A DNA stretch of 64,000 nt, from positions 1-64,000 of the forward strand of contig NZ_BNAU01000010.1 in assembly GCF_014653945.1 (NCBI RefSeq), given 5' to 3'. The position numbers were made by a program, and so were the translations under genes. The notes under the pieces were generated by a model. It was given only the letters and a program-made list of their open reading frames with translations, made no database searches and had not been told where the DNA came from. Of the stretch, positions 23,217 to 32,253 are shown piece after piece (the stretch's first letter is position 1; each line of letters opens with the position of its first letter). Source of the DNA: Amycolatopsis deserti. GTDB lineage: Bacteria > Actinomycetota > Actinomycetes > Mycobacteriales > Pseudonocardiaceae.

Positions 23217-25019
23217 TTAGTCCTTGATTTCGAGCAGGGAAGCGCCTTGCGTGACCGCGGCGCCGACCTCGACGGAAAGTCCGGTCACGGTGCCCGCCTT
23301 GTGCGCGGTGACCGGGTTCTCCATCTTCATCGCCTCGAGCACGACGAGCAGATCGCCGGCCTCGACCTGCTGGCCGTCCTCGACCGCGACCTTGACGATC
23401 GTGCCCTGCATCGGCGCGGCCACGGTGTCCCCGCTCGCCGCGGCCTTGGTGCCGCCGCCCCGCTTTCGCGGCTTGGCCTTCGCGCCACCGCCGTTGCCCT
23501 TGCCGCCACCGCTCGCCAGCGCCAGGTCGCCGGGCAGCGAGACCTCCAGGCGACGGCCGCCGACCTCGACGACCACCGTCTGACGCGGCTCGCCCTCTTC
23601 GTCGGCCTCGGCGGCCGCGGTGAACGGCTCGATCTGGTTGTCGAACTCGGTCTCGATCCAGCGGGTGTGCACGGAGAAGCCGTCCTCGTCGCCGACGAAC
23701 GCCGGGTCGCGCACGATGACGCGGTGGAACGGCAGGACCGTGGCCATGCCCTCGACGACCATCTCGTCCAGCGCGCGGCGGCTGCGCTCCAGCGCGTTCT
23801 GCCGGTCGGTGCCGGTGACGATCACCTTGGCGAGCATCGAGTCGAACTGGCCGCCGATGACGCTGCCGGTGACCACGCCGGAGTCGACGCGCACGCCCGG
23901 GCCCTCGGGGAAGACCAGCTTGGTGACGGTGCCCGGCGCGGGCAGGAAGTTGCGCCCGGCGTCCTCACCGTTGATGCGGAACTCGATGGAGTGGCCGCGC
24001 GGCTCCGGGTCTTCGGTGAACCGCAGCTTCTCGCCCTGGGCGATGCGGAACATCTCGCGCACCAGGTCGACGCCCGCGGTCTCCTCCGACACCGGGTGCT
24101 CCACCTGCAGGCGGGTGTTGACCTCCAGGAACGAGATCGTCCCGTCCAGGCCGACCAGGTATTCGACCGTGCCGGCGCCGGAGTAGCCGGCCTCCTTGCA
24201 GATCGCCTTGGCCGACTCGTGGATCGTGCGGCGCTGCTCGTCGGTCAGGAACGGCGCGGGCGCCTCCTCGACGAGCTTCTGGTGGCGGCGCTGCAGCGAG
24301 CAGTCGCGGGTGCCGACGACCACGACGTTGCCGTGCAGGTCGGCCAGCACCTGGGCCTCGACGTGCCGCGGCTTGTCCAGGTAGCGCTCGACGAAGCACT
24401 CGCCCCGGCCGAACGCGGCGATCGCCTCGCGGGTGGCCGACTCGAACAGCTCCGGGATCTCCTCCTTGGTGCGGGCGACCTTGAGGCCGCGGCCGCCACC
24501 ACCGAAGGCCGCCTTGATCGCGACGGGCAGGCCGTGCTCGTCGGCGAAGGCGATGATTTCCTCGGCGTTCGACACCGGGTCCTTGGTGCCCGGGACCAGG
24601 GGGGCACCGGCCTTGAGCGCGATGTGCCGCGCGGTGACCTTGTCACCGAGGTCGCGGATCGCCTGCGGGCTCGGCCCGATCCAGGTCAGGCCCGCATCGA
24701 TGACTGCCTGCGCGAAATCGGCGTTCTCGGAGAGGAAGCCGTAGCCGGGGTGGACTGAGTCGGCGCCGGACCGCTTGGCGACGTCGATCAGCTTGTCGAT
24801 GACCAGGTAGCTCTCCGCCGCCGTGGTGCCGCCGAGGGCGAACGCCTCGTCGGCGAGCTGGACGTGCGGCGCGTCCCGGTCGGGCTCGGCGTACACCGCG
24901 ACACTCGCGAGCCCGGCGTCCTTGGCCGCTCTGATGACGCGGACCGCGATTTCGCCCCGGTTGGCGACGAGGATCTTCGTCACCGGTCCGCCCTGGGTCG
25001 CGCTGGCCTGCTCGGGCAC
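23217..25019 (-). CDS. accA3: Acyl-CoA carboxylase alpha subunit (biotin carboxylase + BCCP)
   Basis: 600 aa fusion of biotin carboxylase (about 12-460: KILVANRGEIAVRVIRAA, GYGFLSENADFA, the ATP-grasp loop AAFGGGGRGLKV, EVNTRLQVEHPVSE) and biotin carrier domain (EAMKMENPV, Lys near 563). It carboxylates biotin for AccD partners such as AccD5 in this window; BirA attaches the biotin. GTG at 25019 is chosen because GGAGG lies seven bases upstream; GTG at 24983 would also keep all domains. It heads a unit with two DUF1707 genes and a broken GNAT gene. Confidence 0.95.
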   Translation of the reverse strand: MPEQASATQGGPVTKILVANRGEIAVRVIRAAKDAGLASVAVYAEPDRDAPHVQLADEAFALGGTTAAESYLVIDKLIDVAKRSGADSVHPGYGFLSENADFAQAVIDAGLTWIGPSPQAIRDLGDKVTARHIALKAGAPLVPGTKDPVSNAEEIIAFADEHGLPVAIKAAFGGGGRGLKVARTKEEIPELFESATREAIAAFGRGECFVERYLDKPRHVEAQVLADLHGNVVVVGTRDCSLQRRHQKLVEEAPAPFLTDEQRRTIHESAKAICKEAGYSGAGTVEYLVGLDGTISFLEVNTRLQVEHPVSEETAGVDLVREMFRIAQGEKLRFTEDPEPRGHSIEFRINGEDAGRNFLPAPGTVTKLVFPEGPGVRVDSGVVTGSVIGGQFDSMLAKVIVTGTDRQNALERSRRALDEMVVEGMATVLPFHRVIVRDPAFVGDEDGFSVHTRWIETEFDNQIEPFTAAAEADEEGEPRQTVVVEVGGRRLEVSLPGDLALASGGGKGNGGGAKAKPRKRGGGTKAAASGDTVAAPMQGTIVKVAVEDGQQVEAGDLLVVLEAMKMENPVTAHKAGTVTGLSVEVGAAVTQGASLLEIKD

Positions 25020-25165
25020 GCCCTTACCTCCATCTGGTCCTTCACGCAATCCCCCCGGAGCGTCGCGCGGCGCTTCCGCGGGCCTTTCCCGGAGTTTACG
25101 GCGGAGTAGTCGTGCTGCGGTGAGACCCGGCTCACGCTTACCCTGAAGGAGAAAGGGGTGGGCAC

Positions 25166-25822
25166 GTGGGCAGGGGACGCGCGCCTCGGTCGGTGGTCGC
25201 GACCGCGGTGGTGGCCGCCGTCGTGGCGTTGTCCGCCCTGGTGACCGTGCGGTTGCTGCGCGAGGACGGGACGAGCGCGCAGGGTCCGGTCGGCGGTGCC
25301 GGGAGCAGCGCGGTGACCGCCGGCGCGGACTGCGGTGAGGGGCCGTGCCAGGTGGTGGCGCGGGCGACCGTGGACGGCAAGCCGGTCGAGCTGCTCGCCG
25401 ACGCCCAGGGCGGGAACGGGCGGTTCCAAGCCGGCGCCAACGTGCTCGAGCTGACGGTGACCGCGCTGGGCGGACGGCTCGATGCGAACTCGCTGTCCTG
25501 CGTGGGCGGCGCGGTGTCGGCGTGCCTGGTGCACGCGCGGCAGGAGGGCGCCGCGATCGCCCAGCTGCTCGTCGACCGCGCCGGCACCTGGCGCTCGGTC
25601 GACAAGCCCTACTACTCCAGCGGCGGGGTCGTGCGGCTGGACGACGTCACCGGGGACACCGCGCCGGAGGTGGTGGTCGTGCAGACCTCGCCGGTGCTGG
25701 CGCGGGTGTTCGCCCTGGACGGCAGCGCGCTGGGCTGCACCCGGCGCTACACCTCGGTCAGCCAACTGCGTGGCTGGCCCGAGGTGCAGCTCAACTCCAG
25801 TGATCTCCGGGCTTGTACCTAG
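25166..25822 (+). CDS. Membrane-anchored exported protein of unknown function
   Basis: 218 aa. The N-terminal helix (VVATAVVAAVVALSALVTV) is followed by an exported domain with cysteines in pairs (ADCGEGPCQVVA, LSCVGGAVSACLVH, GCTRRY, RACT). A segment VRLDDVTGDTAPEVVVVQ resembles FG-GAP/VCBS-like repeat ends. GTG start with AAGGAG upstream. Its stop shares CTAG with the convergent symporter gene. I do not recognise a specific family. Confidence 0.8.
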   Translation: MGRGRAPRSVVATAVVAAVVALSALVTVRLLREDGTSAQGPVGGAGSSAVTAGADCGEGPCQVVARATVDGKPVELLADAQGGNGRFQAGANVLELTVTALGGRLDANSLSCVGGAVSACLVHARQEGAAIAQLLVDRAGTWRSVDKPYYSSGGVVRLDDVTGDTAPEVVVVQTSPVLARVFALDGSALGCTRRYTSVSQLRGWPEVQLNSSDLRACT

Positions 25823-27138
25823 GCGCGAACCGGCTGCGGGGCGTCCAGCAGCGGCGCCGTGGTGGGCGAGTGCAGGACCTCGTCGTCCAGGAGGCCCTCC
25901 GTGCGGGCGATCCAGGTCGGGATCGCGATCTGGCCCGCCACGTTCGTCGCGGTGCGCATCATGTCCAGGATCGGGTCGATGCCGTAGATCACCGCGATGC
26001 CGGTGGCGATCACCTCGGGCGGCAGGTTCAGCGTGCTCAGCGTCAGCGTGAGCATGGTGAACCAGCCGGTCACCCCGGCGGTGGCGATCGCGCCGAACAC
26101 CGCGACCACGACGATCAGCACGTAGTCCGCGAAGCTCAGCGAGATGCCGAACAGGTTCGCGATGAAGATCGTGGCCACCGCGGGGTACACCGCGGCGCAA
26201 CCGTCCATCTTGGTCGTCGTGCCGAGCGGCACCGCGAAGCTCGCGTAGCCGGGGTCGACGCCCAGGTTCACCGCGGTCTGCCGGCTCAGCGGCAGCGTGG
26301 CACCGGAGGAACGGGACACGAACGCGAACTGCAGCGCCGTCCACGCCTTGCGGAAGAACAGCGCCGGGCTCACCTTGCCGACGAACCGCAGCAGCAGCGG
26401 GTACACCACGAACAGCACCAGCAGCGTGCCCGCGTAGACCGCGACGATCAGCGACAGCAGCGGCCGCACGAACTGGTCGCCGTAGGTGGCGAAGGCGTGG
26501 CCGATCAGGCCGAGCACACCCAGCGGCGCGAGCCGGATGATCCAGCCCAGCACCTTCTGCACGATGTCGAACACCGCGCGGTTGAAGTTCACGAACGGCT
26601 CGGCGCGGTCGCCCAGCGCGTACGCGGCCAGGCCGACGGCCAGCGACACGAGCACGACCTGCAGGATCTCGCCGTCGGCGAAGGCCTCGAACAGGTTGCT
26701 CGGCACCAGGTTGTTGATCAGGTCCAGCCACGAGCCCTGGTCGCGCGAGGCGAGCTTCTCCACCGTGGACTGCTGCGGCTGCAGCGAGACGCCGGTGCCC
26801 GGGTTCACGATCTTGCCGATGGCGATGCCGATGAGCACCGCGATCAGCGAGGTCGTGGCGAACCACAGCACGGTCTTGCCGCCGAGGCGGGCCGCGGTGC
26901 GCGCGCCACCGAGGCCGCGCAGGCTCACGATGCCCAGCACGATGGCGGTGAAGACCAGCGGCAGGACGGTGACCTGCAGCAGGTTCGTGAAGATCGACCC
27001 GATCGTGTCGAGGGTCGTGACGAGCCAGTCCTGGCCGGTCTGCTTCGCGAGGACGCCCAGCAGGGCGCCCACGACGAGGGCGACGACCACGATGAGGCCG
27101 AAGACCTTGGGTTTGGTGTAGGTCCGTAACAGGGACAC
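25819..27138 (-). CDS. Dicarboxylate/amino acid:cation symporter
   Basis: DAACS (GltP/DctA) family transporter of 439 aa in the membrane. It shows the hairpin SRSSGATLPLS (family: serine-rich hairpin), PLGTTTKMDGCA and the NVAGQIAIPTW end region. GTG at 27138 has GGAG eight bases upstream and gives the normal N-terminus; a GTG at 27165 adds nine residues but lacks a ribosome site. The substrate could be C4-dicarboxylate, glutamate or aspartate. Stop codons of this gene and the convergent neighbour overlap in a CTAG. Confidence 0.93.
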   Translation of the reverse strand: MSLLRTYTKPKVFGLIVVVALVVGALLGVLAKQTGQDWLVTTLDTIGSIFTNLLQVTVLPLVFTAIVLGIVSLRGLGGARTAARLGGKTVLWFATTSLIAVLIGIAIGKIVNPGTGVSLQPQQSTVEKLASRDQGSWLDLINNLVPSNLFEAFADGEILQVVLVSLAVGLAAYALGDRAEPFVNFNRAVFDIVQKVLGWIIRLAPLGVLGLIGHAFATYGDQFVRPLLSLIVAVYAGTLLVLFVVYPLLLRFVGKVSPALFFRKAWTALQFAFVSRSSGATLPLSRQTAVNLGVDPGYASFAVPLGTTTKMDGCAAVYPAVATIFIANLFGISLSFADYVLIVVVAVFGAIATAGVTGWFTMLTLTLSTLNLPPEVIATGIAVIYGIDPILDMMRTATNVAGQIAIPTWIARTEGLLDDEVLHSPTTAPLLDAPQPVRA

Positions 27139-27238
27139 GGGCTCGCTCCGGGGCGTGAAAGTCACTGGTTGTGCCGCGTGTGGTCAACACGTGGCGTCAC
27201 CGGACTCTTCCCCATGACCCGTTCGTGTGGGCGACTTC

Positions 27239-27865
27239 TCAGGATGTGGGAGCCCAGAGGTCGGTCACGCCGACCCCGACCTCCGCCAGCAGCCGCCGGG
27301 TCAGCGGCAGGCTGATCCCGATCACGCTCGACGGGTCGCCGTCGATGCCCTCGACGAACCAGCCGCCCAGCCCGTCGAGCGTGAACGCGCCGGCGACCCC
27401 CAGCGGCTCGCCGGTGGCGACGTAGGCGTCGATCTCGGCCTGCGACGGCGTGGCGAACCGCACCCGGGTGGTCTGCGTGCCGACGGCCTGCCGGACCTTC
27501 TCGCCGCCCTCGACCACCAGCACCGCGTGCCCGGTCAGCAGGTCGCCGGCGCCACCGGCCATCTGCGCCCACCGCTTGCGCGCGGTCTCCGCGTCGCCGG
27601 GCTTGCCGAGCATCTCGCCGTTGAACGACAGCATCGAGTCGCAACCGACGACCACCGCGTCCGCGTGCGTGCGGGCGACCTCCGCCAGCACGGCTTCGGC
27701 CTTGGCGAGCGCGAGCGCGGTGACGAGCTCCTCGCGGGACGGGTCGGTCAGGGCCGCGGCCACGGCGTCCTCGTCGACGCCGGAGACCACGACACTCGGC
27801 TCGATACCGGCGGCCCGCAGCACCGCGAGCCGCGCCGGGGACTGGGAAGCCAGAACAAAACGCAC
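27239..27865 (-). CDS. maf: Maf-like nucleoside triphosphate pyrophosphatase
   Basis: 208 aa. The Maf signature is visible: LASQSPARLAVLRAAGI at the N-terminus, the ALAKAEAV helix, GCDSMLSFNGEMLGKP, and FTLDGLGGWFVEGIDGDPSSVIGISL. It hydrolyses non-canonical or methylated nucleoside triphosphates in house-cleaning. GTG start. In mycobacteria it sits between accE5 and accA3; here a drug-transporter block separates it from accE5. Confidence 0.95.
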   Translation of the reverse strand: MRFVLASQSPARLAVLRAAGIEPSVVVSGVDEDAVAAALTDPSREELVTALALAKAEAVLAEVARTHADAVVVGCDSMLSFNGEMLGKPGDAETARKRWAQMAGGAGDLLTGHAVLVVEGGEKVRQAVGTQTTRVRFATPSQAEIDAYVATGEPLGVAGAFTLDGLGGWFVEGIDGDPSSVIGISLPLTRRLLAEVGVGVTDLWAPTS

Positions 27866-27881
27866 GTCGGGAGAGTAGCCG

Positions 27882-29321
27882 TCAGGCGCGCGTCGCGGCT
27901 GGGGTGGGCGTTTCGCGTGGGGCCGGGCGGCGCATGGCGGCCGCCGCGATGATTCCGAGCAGCAGCACCGCCACCGGCAGCAGCATCGTCTCGCGGGCGG
28001 CGTCGGTGAGGGCCCGCGGCGCGTTCCCGCCGCTGCTCGCCATGCCCGCGCTGATCCGGGCCTGCAGCAGCACCCCGGTGGCCGCGCTGCCGAACACCCC
28101 GCCGACCTGGCGGGCCGTGTTGAAGATGCCCGACGCGGTCCCCGCCAGCCGCGGCTCGACCGAGCTCATCGTCGCGTTGCTCATCGGCGCGAACACCGAA
28201 CCGGTGCCCACCCCGCACAGCAGCAGGCCGGGGAAGGTGACCCACCAGGTGCTCGTCTCCCGCGCCATCAGCGCGATGAGCCCGAGCCCCGCGGCGAGCG
28301 CGAGGATCCCGAAGATCACCAGGTACCTCGGGTCGGTCCGATCGGACAGGCGGCCGATGAACGGCGCGATCACGCCGGACAGCAACGACATCGGCGCGGT
28401 GACCAGCCCGGCCTCGGTCGGTGAGAGCAGCAGCACGTCCTGCACGTAGATCACCAGCGGCAGGAACATCGAGGTCATCGTGAAGCCGATGGTGACCGCC
28501 GTCAGCGTGCCCGCGGAGAAGTTGCGGTTGGCGAACACCCGCAGCGGCAGCAGCGGCTCGCGGCGGTTGCGGCGCTGCCACACCACGAACCCGGCCAGCA
28601 GCAGCACCCCGGCGCCGATCACCTCGACGACGTTGACCGGCCCGGCGACCGTGCCCCAGTGGTAGTGCTGCCCGTTCTGCAGCCCGAAGACCAGCAGCGC
28701 CATCCCGGCGACGGACAGCAGGATGCCCGGGATGTCGAACGAGTGCGAGTTCCGCGGCTGCCAGTCCGGCACCAGCACCACCGCCAGGATCAGGCCGACC
28801 ACGCCGACCGGCACGTTGACGAAGAAGATCCACTCCCAGCCCAGGTGGTCCACCAGCACCCCGCCGAGCAGCGGGCCGGTGATCGTGGCGAGCCCGGCGA
28901 CCCCGCCCCACAGGCCCATCGCCGGGCCGCGCTTGGCGGGCGGGAACAGGTGCGTGATGAACGCCAGGGTCTGCGGCGTCATCAGCGCGGCGCCCAGACC
29001 CTGCACGGCGCGGGCGGCGATCAGCATCTCCGCGGTGCCGGCCAGCCCGCACCACAGGGACGCGAGCGTGAACACCGCGAGCCCGGCGAGGTACAGGCGC
29101 TTCGGGCCGAACCGGTCACCGAGCCTGCTGGTGAACAGCATCGGCACCGCGTAGGTGAGCAGGTAGACGCTCATCACCCAGACGATGGCGTTCAGGTCGG
29201 TCGCGAGCCCCCGCACCATCGACGGGATCGCGATGGACACGATCGTGGTGTCCAGCAGGATCATGAAGAACCCGATGCACAGCGCGACCAGCGCTGCCCA
29301 CGGGTTAGCTCGCTCGGTCAT
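27882..29321 (-). CDS. MFS drug transporter, DHA2 (14-helix) family
   Basis: 479 aa proton-coupled exporter of the EmrB/QacA type. Motif A is GDRFGPKRLY, motif D1 FFMILLDTTIVSIAIPSM, and motif C GVAGLATITGPLLGGVLVD. Fourteen hydrophobic segments fit. The ATG overlaps the end of the upstream PadR gene by 17 bases, so the regulator and pump are one operon. Substrates are unknown. Confidence 0.93.
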   Translation of the reverse strand: MTERANPWAALVALCIGFFMILLDTTIVSIAIPSMVRGLATDLNAIVWVMSVYLLTYAVPMLFTSRLGDRFGPKRLYLAGLAVFTLASLWCGLAGTAEMLIAARAVQGLGAALMTPQTLAFITHLFPPAKRGPAMGLWGGVAGLATITGPLLGGVLVDHLGWEWIFFVNVPVGVVGLILAVVLVPDWQPRNSHSFDIPGILLSVAGMALLVFGLQNGQHYHWGTVAGPVNVVEVIGAGVLLLAGFVVWQRRNRREPLLPLRVFANRNFSAGTLTAVTIGFTMTSMFLPLVIYVQDVLLLSPTEAGLVTAPMSLLSGVIAPFIGRLSDRTDPRYLVIFGILALAAGLGLIALMARETSTWWVTFPGLLLCGVGTGSVFAPMSNATMSSVEPRLAGTASGIFNTARQVGGVFGSAATGVLLQARISAGMASSGGNAPRALTDAARETMLLPVAVLLLGIIAAAAMRRPAPRETPTPAATRA

Positions 29322-29943
29322 CAGGTCTGTCCTCAGTGGATCCGGTGGGGACGGGGGAGAGCCGCTCCGGGCGGCAGTCGCGGGCCGTCCAGTCGAGGCG
29401 GCCGCTGGTGATGTCGTCGACCAGCTGCCGGGTCCACTCCAGCTCGAAGCGGACCTGCGCGGTGGTGTAGCGCCAGTCGACCCAGTAGATCCCGGGCAAC
29501 TCCTCGGCCAGCCGGCGCGTGATGACCTCCTGCGACGCGGCCTTGGCCTCGAGTTGCAGCAGGCGCATCCGCAGCTGCTCCAGCGCGGTCTCGCGGCCGA
29601 GGTCGTCCATCGCGCCGAGGCCGCTCAGGAACTCGGGGTGCTCGTTGGCGAGCGTGCCCAGCATCGTCTTGGCGCGGTCGACGAACGCGTCCCGGCCCTG
29701 CTCGGTCAGCGCGTAGACCGTGCGTTCCGGGCGGCGGCCCTCGCGCTGGGTCTCGACGATCTGGATGTGTCCGGCGGCCAGCAGGCGGTCGACCGTGTGG
29801 TAGAGCGATCCGGGCTTGACCGGGACGCGGTGGTCCAGGTGCCGGTCCCGCATGAGCTGGGTCATCTCGTAGGGGTGCATCGGCCGTTCGTGCAGCAGTT
29901 CCAGGACGGCCATGGCCAGCGGGGTGAGCTTGGCGGCGGGCAA
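29305..29943 (-). CDS. PadR-family transcriptional regulator
   Basis: 212 aa. The winged-helix domain (LTPLAMAVLELLHERPMHPYEM, PGSLYHTVDRLLAAGHI, RTVYALTEQGRDAF) is followed by a helical dimerisation domain. Start TTG at 29943 with GGAG six bases before. It is cotranscribed with the MFS exporter and most likely represses the pair until an effector binds. Confidence 0.93.
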   Translation of the reverse strand: MPAAKLTPLAMAVLELLHERPMHPYEMTQLMRDRHLDHRVPVKPGSLYHTVDRLLAAGHIQIVETQREGRRPERTVYALTEQGRDAFVDRAKTMLGTLANEHPEFLSGLGAMDDLGRETALEQLRMRLLQLEAKAASQEVITRRLAEELPGIYWVDWRYTTAQVRFELEWTRQLVDDITSGRLDWTARDCRPERLSPVPTGSTEDRPDDRAS

Positions 29944-29953
29944 TCTTCACTCC

Positions 29954-30003
29954 AGTCCGTTTATTCCACATGGACTATACGGCGCGGACCAAGCGCGTGG
30001 CAA
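29954..30003 (-). promoter_or_regulatory. Promoter and likely operator of the PadR-MFS operon
   Basis: Minus strand: TTGCCA (29998-30003) and TATAGT (29974-29979) are 18 bp apart, a good promoter by local standards. The inverted repeat AGTCC (29954-29958) with GGACT (29972-29976) overlaps the -10 box and the expected transcription start, a fitting place for PadR to repress its own operon. Confidence 0.55.
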
Positions 30004-30009
30004 CCGGGA

Positions 30010-30657
30010 TCAGAGGGCGGCTTCGTCCCGGACAGCGGCGATGTGGTTGCCGATCAGGGTGTGCAGGGCGTCGGTGTCACCGGCTTCGAGCAGGTCGCAG
30101 ATGCGCTCGTGCTCGGTGAGGATGATCGGCGGGCGGACTGTGTTGTCGCGCAGTGCGGTGTTGACCATCCGCAGCTGGCGGTCGCGCAGGCCGGAGTAGA
30201 ACTCGGCCAGCAGGGCGTTGCCCGCGGCCTCCACGAGAGTGGCGTGGAACTCCCGGTCGAGCTGGGTGAACCGGGCGGTGTGCTCGGGCATGGACACCGC
30301 GCGCTGCTCGTCGAGGACCGCGCGCATCTTGGCGGCGACCTCGGGGTGCGTGCCCGCGGCGATGATCTTCGCGGCCGCGTGCCGCTCCAGGAAGATCCGC
30401 GCCTCGGCGATGTCGTGCACCTCGTTCGGCGACACCGGGACGACCAGCGCGCCGCGTTTCGGGTAGAGGCGGAGCAAGCCCTCGGCGGACAGGCGGAGGA
30501 ACGCCTCGCGGACCGGGGTGCGGGACAGCTCCAGCGCCTCGGCGACCTCGCCCTCGCTGATCAGCCGCCCGCCCTCGAGGCGGCCGTCCAGGATGCGGTC
30601 CTTGGTCCACTGGTAGGCCCGGTCCCCGGCCGCCTGTGAGCGGTCCCTCGTTGACAT
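30010..30657 (-). CDS. GntR-family regulator (FCD subfamily)
   Basis: 215 aa. The N-terminal winged helix reads AYQWTKDRILDGRLEGGRL, ISEGEVAEALELSRTPVREAFLRL; the all-helical FCD effector domain follows (DIAEARIFLERHAA, FHATLVEAAGN, EHERICDLLEAGD). ATG at 30657 comes six bases after a TACGAT hexamer with TTGTAT 16 bp further up, so the message is probably leaderless. It diverges from an MFS gene across a short operator-like region and probably regulates it. Confidence 0.93.
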   Translation of the reverse strand: MSTRDRSQAAGDRAYQWTKDRILDGRLEGGRLISEGEVAEALELSRTPVREAFLRLSAEGLLRLYPKRGALVVPVSPNEVHDIAEARIFLERHAAAKIIAAGTHPEVAAKMRAVLDEQRAVSMPEHTARFTQLDREFHATLVEAAGNALLAEFYSGLRDRQLRMVNTALRDNTVRPPIILTEHERICDLLEAGDTDALHTLIGNHIAAVRDEAAL

Positions 30658-30680
30658 GGCCGCATCGTAGCCACGACGCT

Positions 30681-30702
30681 GATAGATACAAGATAGATGC
30701 AA
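30681..30702. promoter_or_regulatory. Tandem 11-bp operator candidate
   Basis: GATAGATACAA (30681-30691) is followed directly by GATAGATGCAA (30692-30702). Two 11-bp direct repeats place binding sites on one DNA face. They overlap the -35 box of the GntR gene and lie just before the ribosome site of the divergent MFS gene. Confidence 0.5.
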
Positions 30703-30703
30703 C

Positions 30704-30715
30704 AGGAGGTGATCC
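30704..30715 (+). promoter_or_regulatory. Extended Shine-Dalgarno site
   Basis: AGGAGGTGATCC is complementary to the 3' end of 16S rRNA over its full 12 bases, with the GTG start at 30717. Such a long match is unusual and predicts strong translation of the MFS transporter. Confidence 0.8.
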
Positions 30716-30716
30716 G

Positions 30717-31967
30717 GTGGCCGCGGGCCGGGCTTGGCTGATGTGGGGGCTGGGGGCGCTGTGCTACCTCACCGCGTTGTTCCACCGGATGAGCCTCTCG
30801 GTCGCCGGGCTCACCGCGCAGGAGCGGTTCTCCATCGACGCGACCGGGCTGGCCGCGTTCTCCGTGGTGCAGCTCGTGCTCTACGCGGTGCTGCAGGTGC
30901 CCGTCGGGGCGGCCGCCGACCGGTTCGGACCGCGGCGGCTGCTGTCGCTCGGGATGGCGCTGATGGCCGCCGGGTCGATCGTGTTCGCGCTGGCCACGGC
31001 CTATCCGGCGGCGATGGCCGGGCGGGCGCTGATCGGCGCCGGTGACGCGTTCCTGTTCGTCAACGTGCTGCGGCTCGCGCACAACTGGTTCCCCGGCCGC
31101 CGGTACGCGCTGGTCGCGGCGCTGACCGGGATGATCGGCGGGCTGGGTCAGCTGATCGCGACCGCGCCGCTGGCCGCCCTGCTCACCGGGTTCGGGTGGA
31201 CGCCCGCGTTCCTGGTCGCCGGCGTGGTCACCGCGGTCCTGCTGGTCGCGGCGGCGATCGCGCTGCGGGACGGGCCGTCGGTGGTGGCGCGCGAGGAGCC
31301 GCGGGAGCCGTTGCGGGTGAGCCTGCGGCACGCGTGGCGCAACCGCGGGACCCGGCACGCGATGTGGACGCACTTCACGCTGATGGGCGCGTTCGTCACG
31401 TTCACCGCGGTGCTCGGGCAGCCGTACCTGGTGCACGCGCAGGGCCGCACCCCGGCGACGGCGAGCGCGCTGCTCACCGTGGTGGTGGCCGGGTTCGTGC
31501 TGGCCGGGACGATCGCCGGGCAGCTGGCTTCCCGCCGGCCGGGCCTGCGCGGGCCGATGGTCGCCTCGGCCGCGGTGGTGAGCGTGGCGTGCTGGGCGGT
31601 GCTGGTCGTGGTGCCCGGTCCGCTGCCGGTGGCCGTGCTGGGGCCGGTGCTGTTCGTGATCGGCGCCGCGGGCGCGGTGAGCATGCTGGCGTTCGACCTG
31701 GCGCGCTCGGCCAACCACGGTCACCAGGCCGGGGTCGCCAGCGGGGCGGCGAACATGGGCGGGTTCACCTTCGCGGTGGTCGCCGAGCTGGGGGCCGGCC
31801 TGCTGCTGGACGAACTGCGGCGGCACGGAGTGGCCGATCCGCTGGCCTACCGGCTGTCGTTCCTGGTCGCGCTGGTGATGGGACTGGCCGGCACGGTGCG
31901 GCTGGTCACGCTGCACCGGCACGCCGGGGTGCGCCCGCACCCGGAACGCGCCCTCGAACCCGCCTGA
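30717..31967 (+). CDS. MFS transporter
   Basis: 416 aa, twelve predicted helices. N-terminal WGLGALCYLTALFHRMSLSV and ADRFGPRRLLSLGM (motif A) resemble the anion/sugar-phosphate and nitrate-type MFS branches. GTG start at 30717 is fixed by the extended ribosome site. It diverges from the FCD-type GntR regulator, which usually senses an organic acid, so this may import such a compound; that is inference from context. Confidence 0.9.
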   Translation: MAAGRAWLMWGLGALCYLTALFHRMSLSVAGLTAQERFSIDATGLAAFSVVQLVLYAVLQVPVGAAADRFGPRRLLSLGMALMAAGSIVFALATAYPAAMAGRALIGAGDAFLFVNVLRLAHNWFPGRRYALVAALTGMIGGLGQLIATAPLAALLTGFGWTPAFLVAGVVTAVLLVAAAIALRDGPSVVAREEPREPLRVSLRHAWRNRGTRHAMWTHFTLMGAFVTFTAVLGQPYLVHAQGRTPATASALLTVVVAGFVLAGTIAGQLASRRPGLRGPMVASAAVVSVACWAVLVVVPGPLPVAVLGPVLFVIGAAGAVSMLAFDLARSANHGHQAGVASGAANMGGFTFAVVAELGAGLLLDELRRHGVADPLAYRLSFLVALVMGLAGTVRLVTLHRHAGVRPHPERALEPA

Positions 31968-32001
31968 AGCCCGGCCGCACGGGAAGTGCGGCCGGGACGG
32001 G

Positions 32002-32244
32002 TCAGCGTGGCCAGGCCGAAGCGCGCCAGGCTCCCGAGCCCGGCTGCGGCAACGGGCGCCGGACCAGGGCGGCGCGGTCCGCCCAGAACGAGGTCCGCTC
32101 CGGCTTCTCCGGCTCCTCGCCGCCGCCGGCGCTCGCGGCCGCGGCCACCACGGCCGTCAGCGCCGCCAGTTCGGTCTCGCTCGGGTCGCCGCGCACGATG
32201 CGCAGCAACGGCCGGGCGGGCGGGGTCTCTTCGGACTCGCTCAT
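32002..32244 (-). CDS. accE5: Acyl-CoA carboxylase epsilon subunit
   Basis: 80 aa. The signature LLRIVRGDPSETELAALTAVVAA is the epsilon-subunit core, with the tryptophan-containing tail at the end. These small proteins stimulate the AccA3-AccD5 propionyl-CoA carboxylase. It starts nine bases after the accD5 stop, so they are translated from one mRNA. Confidence 0.93.
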   Translation of the reverse strand: MSESEETPPARPLLRIVRGDPSETELAALTAVVAAAASAGGGEEPEKPERTSFWADRAALVRRPLPQPGSGAWRASAWPR

Positions 32245-32253
32245 CGGTCCCCC

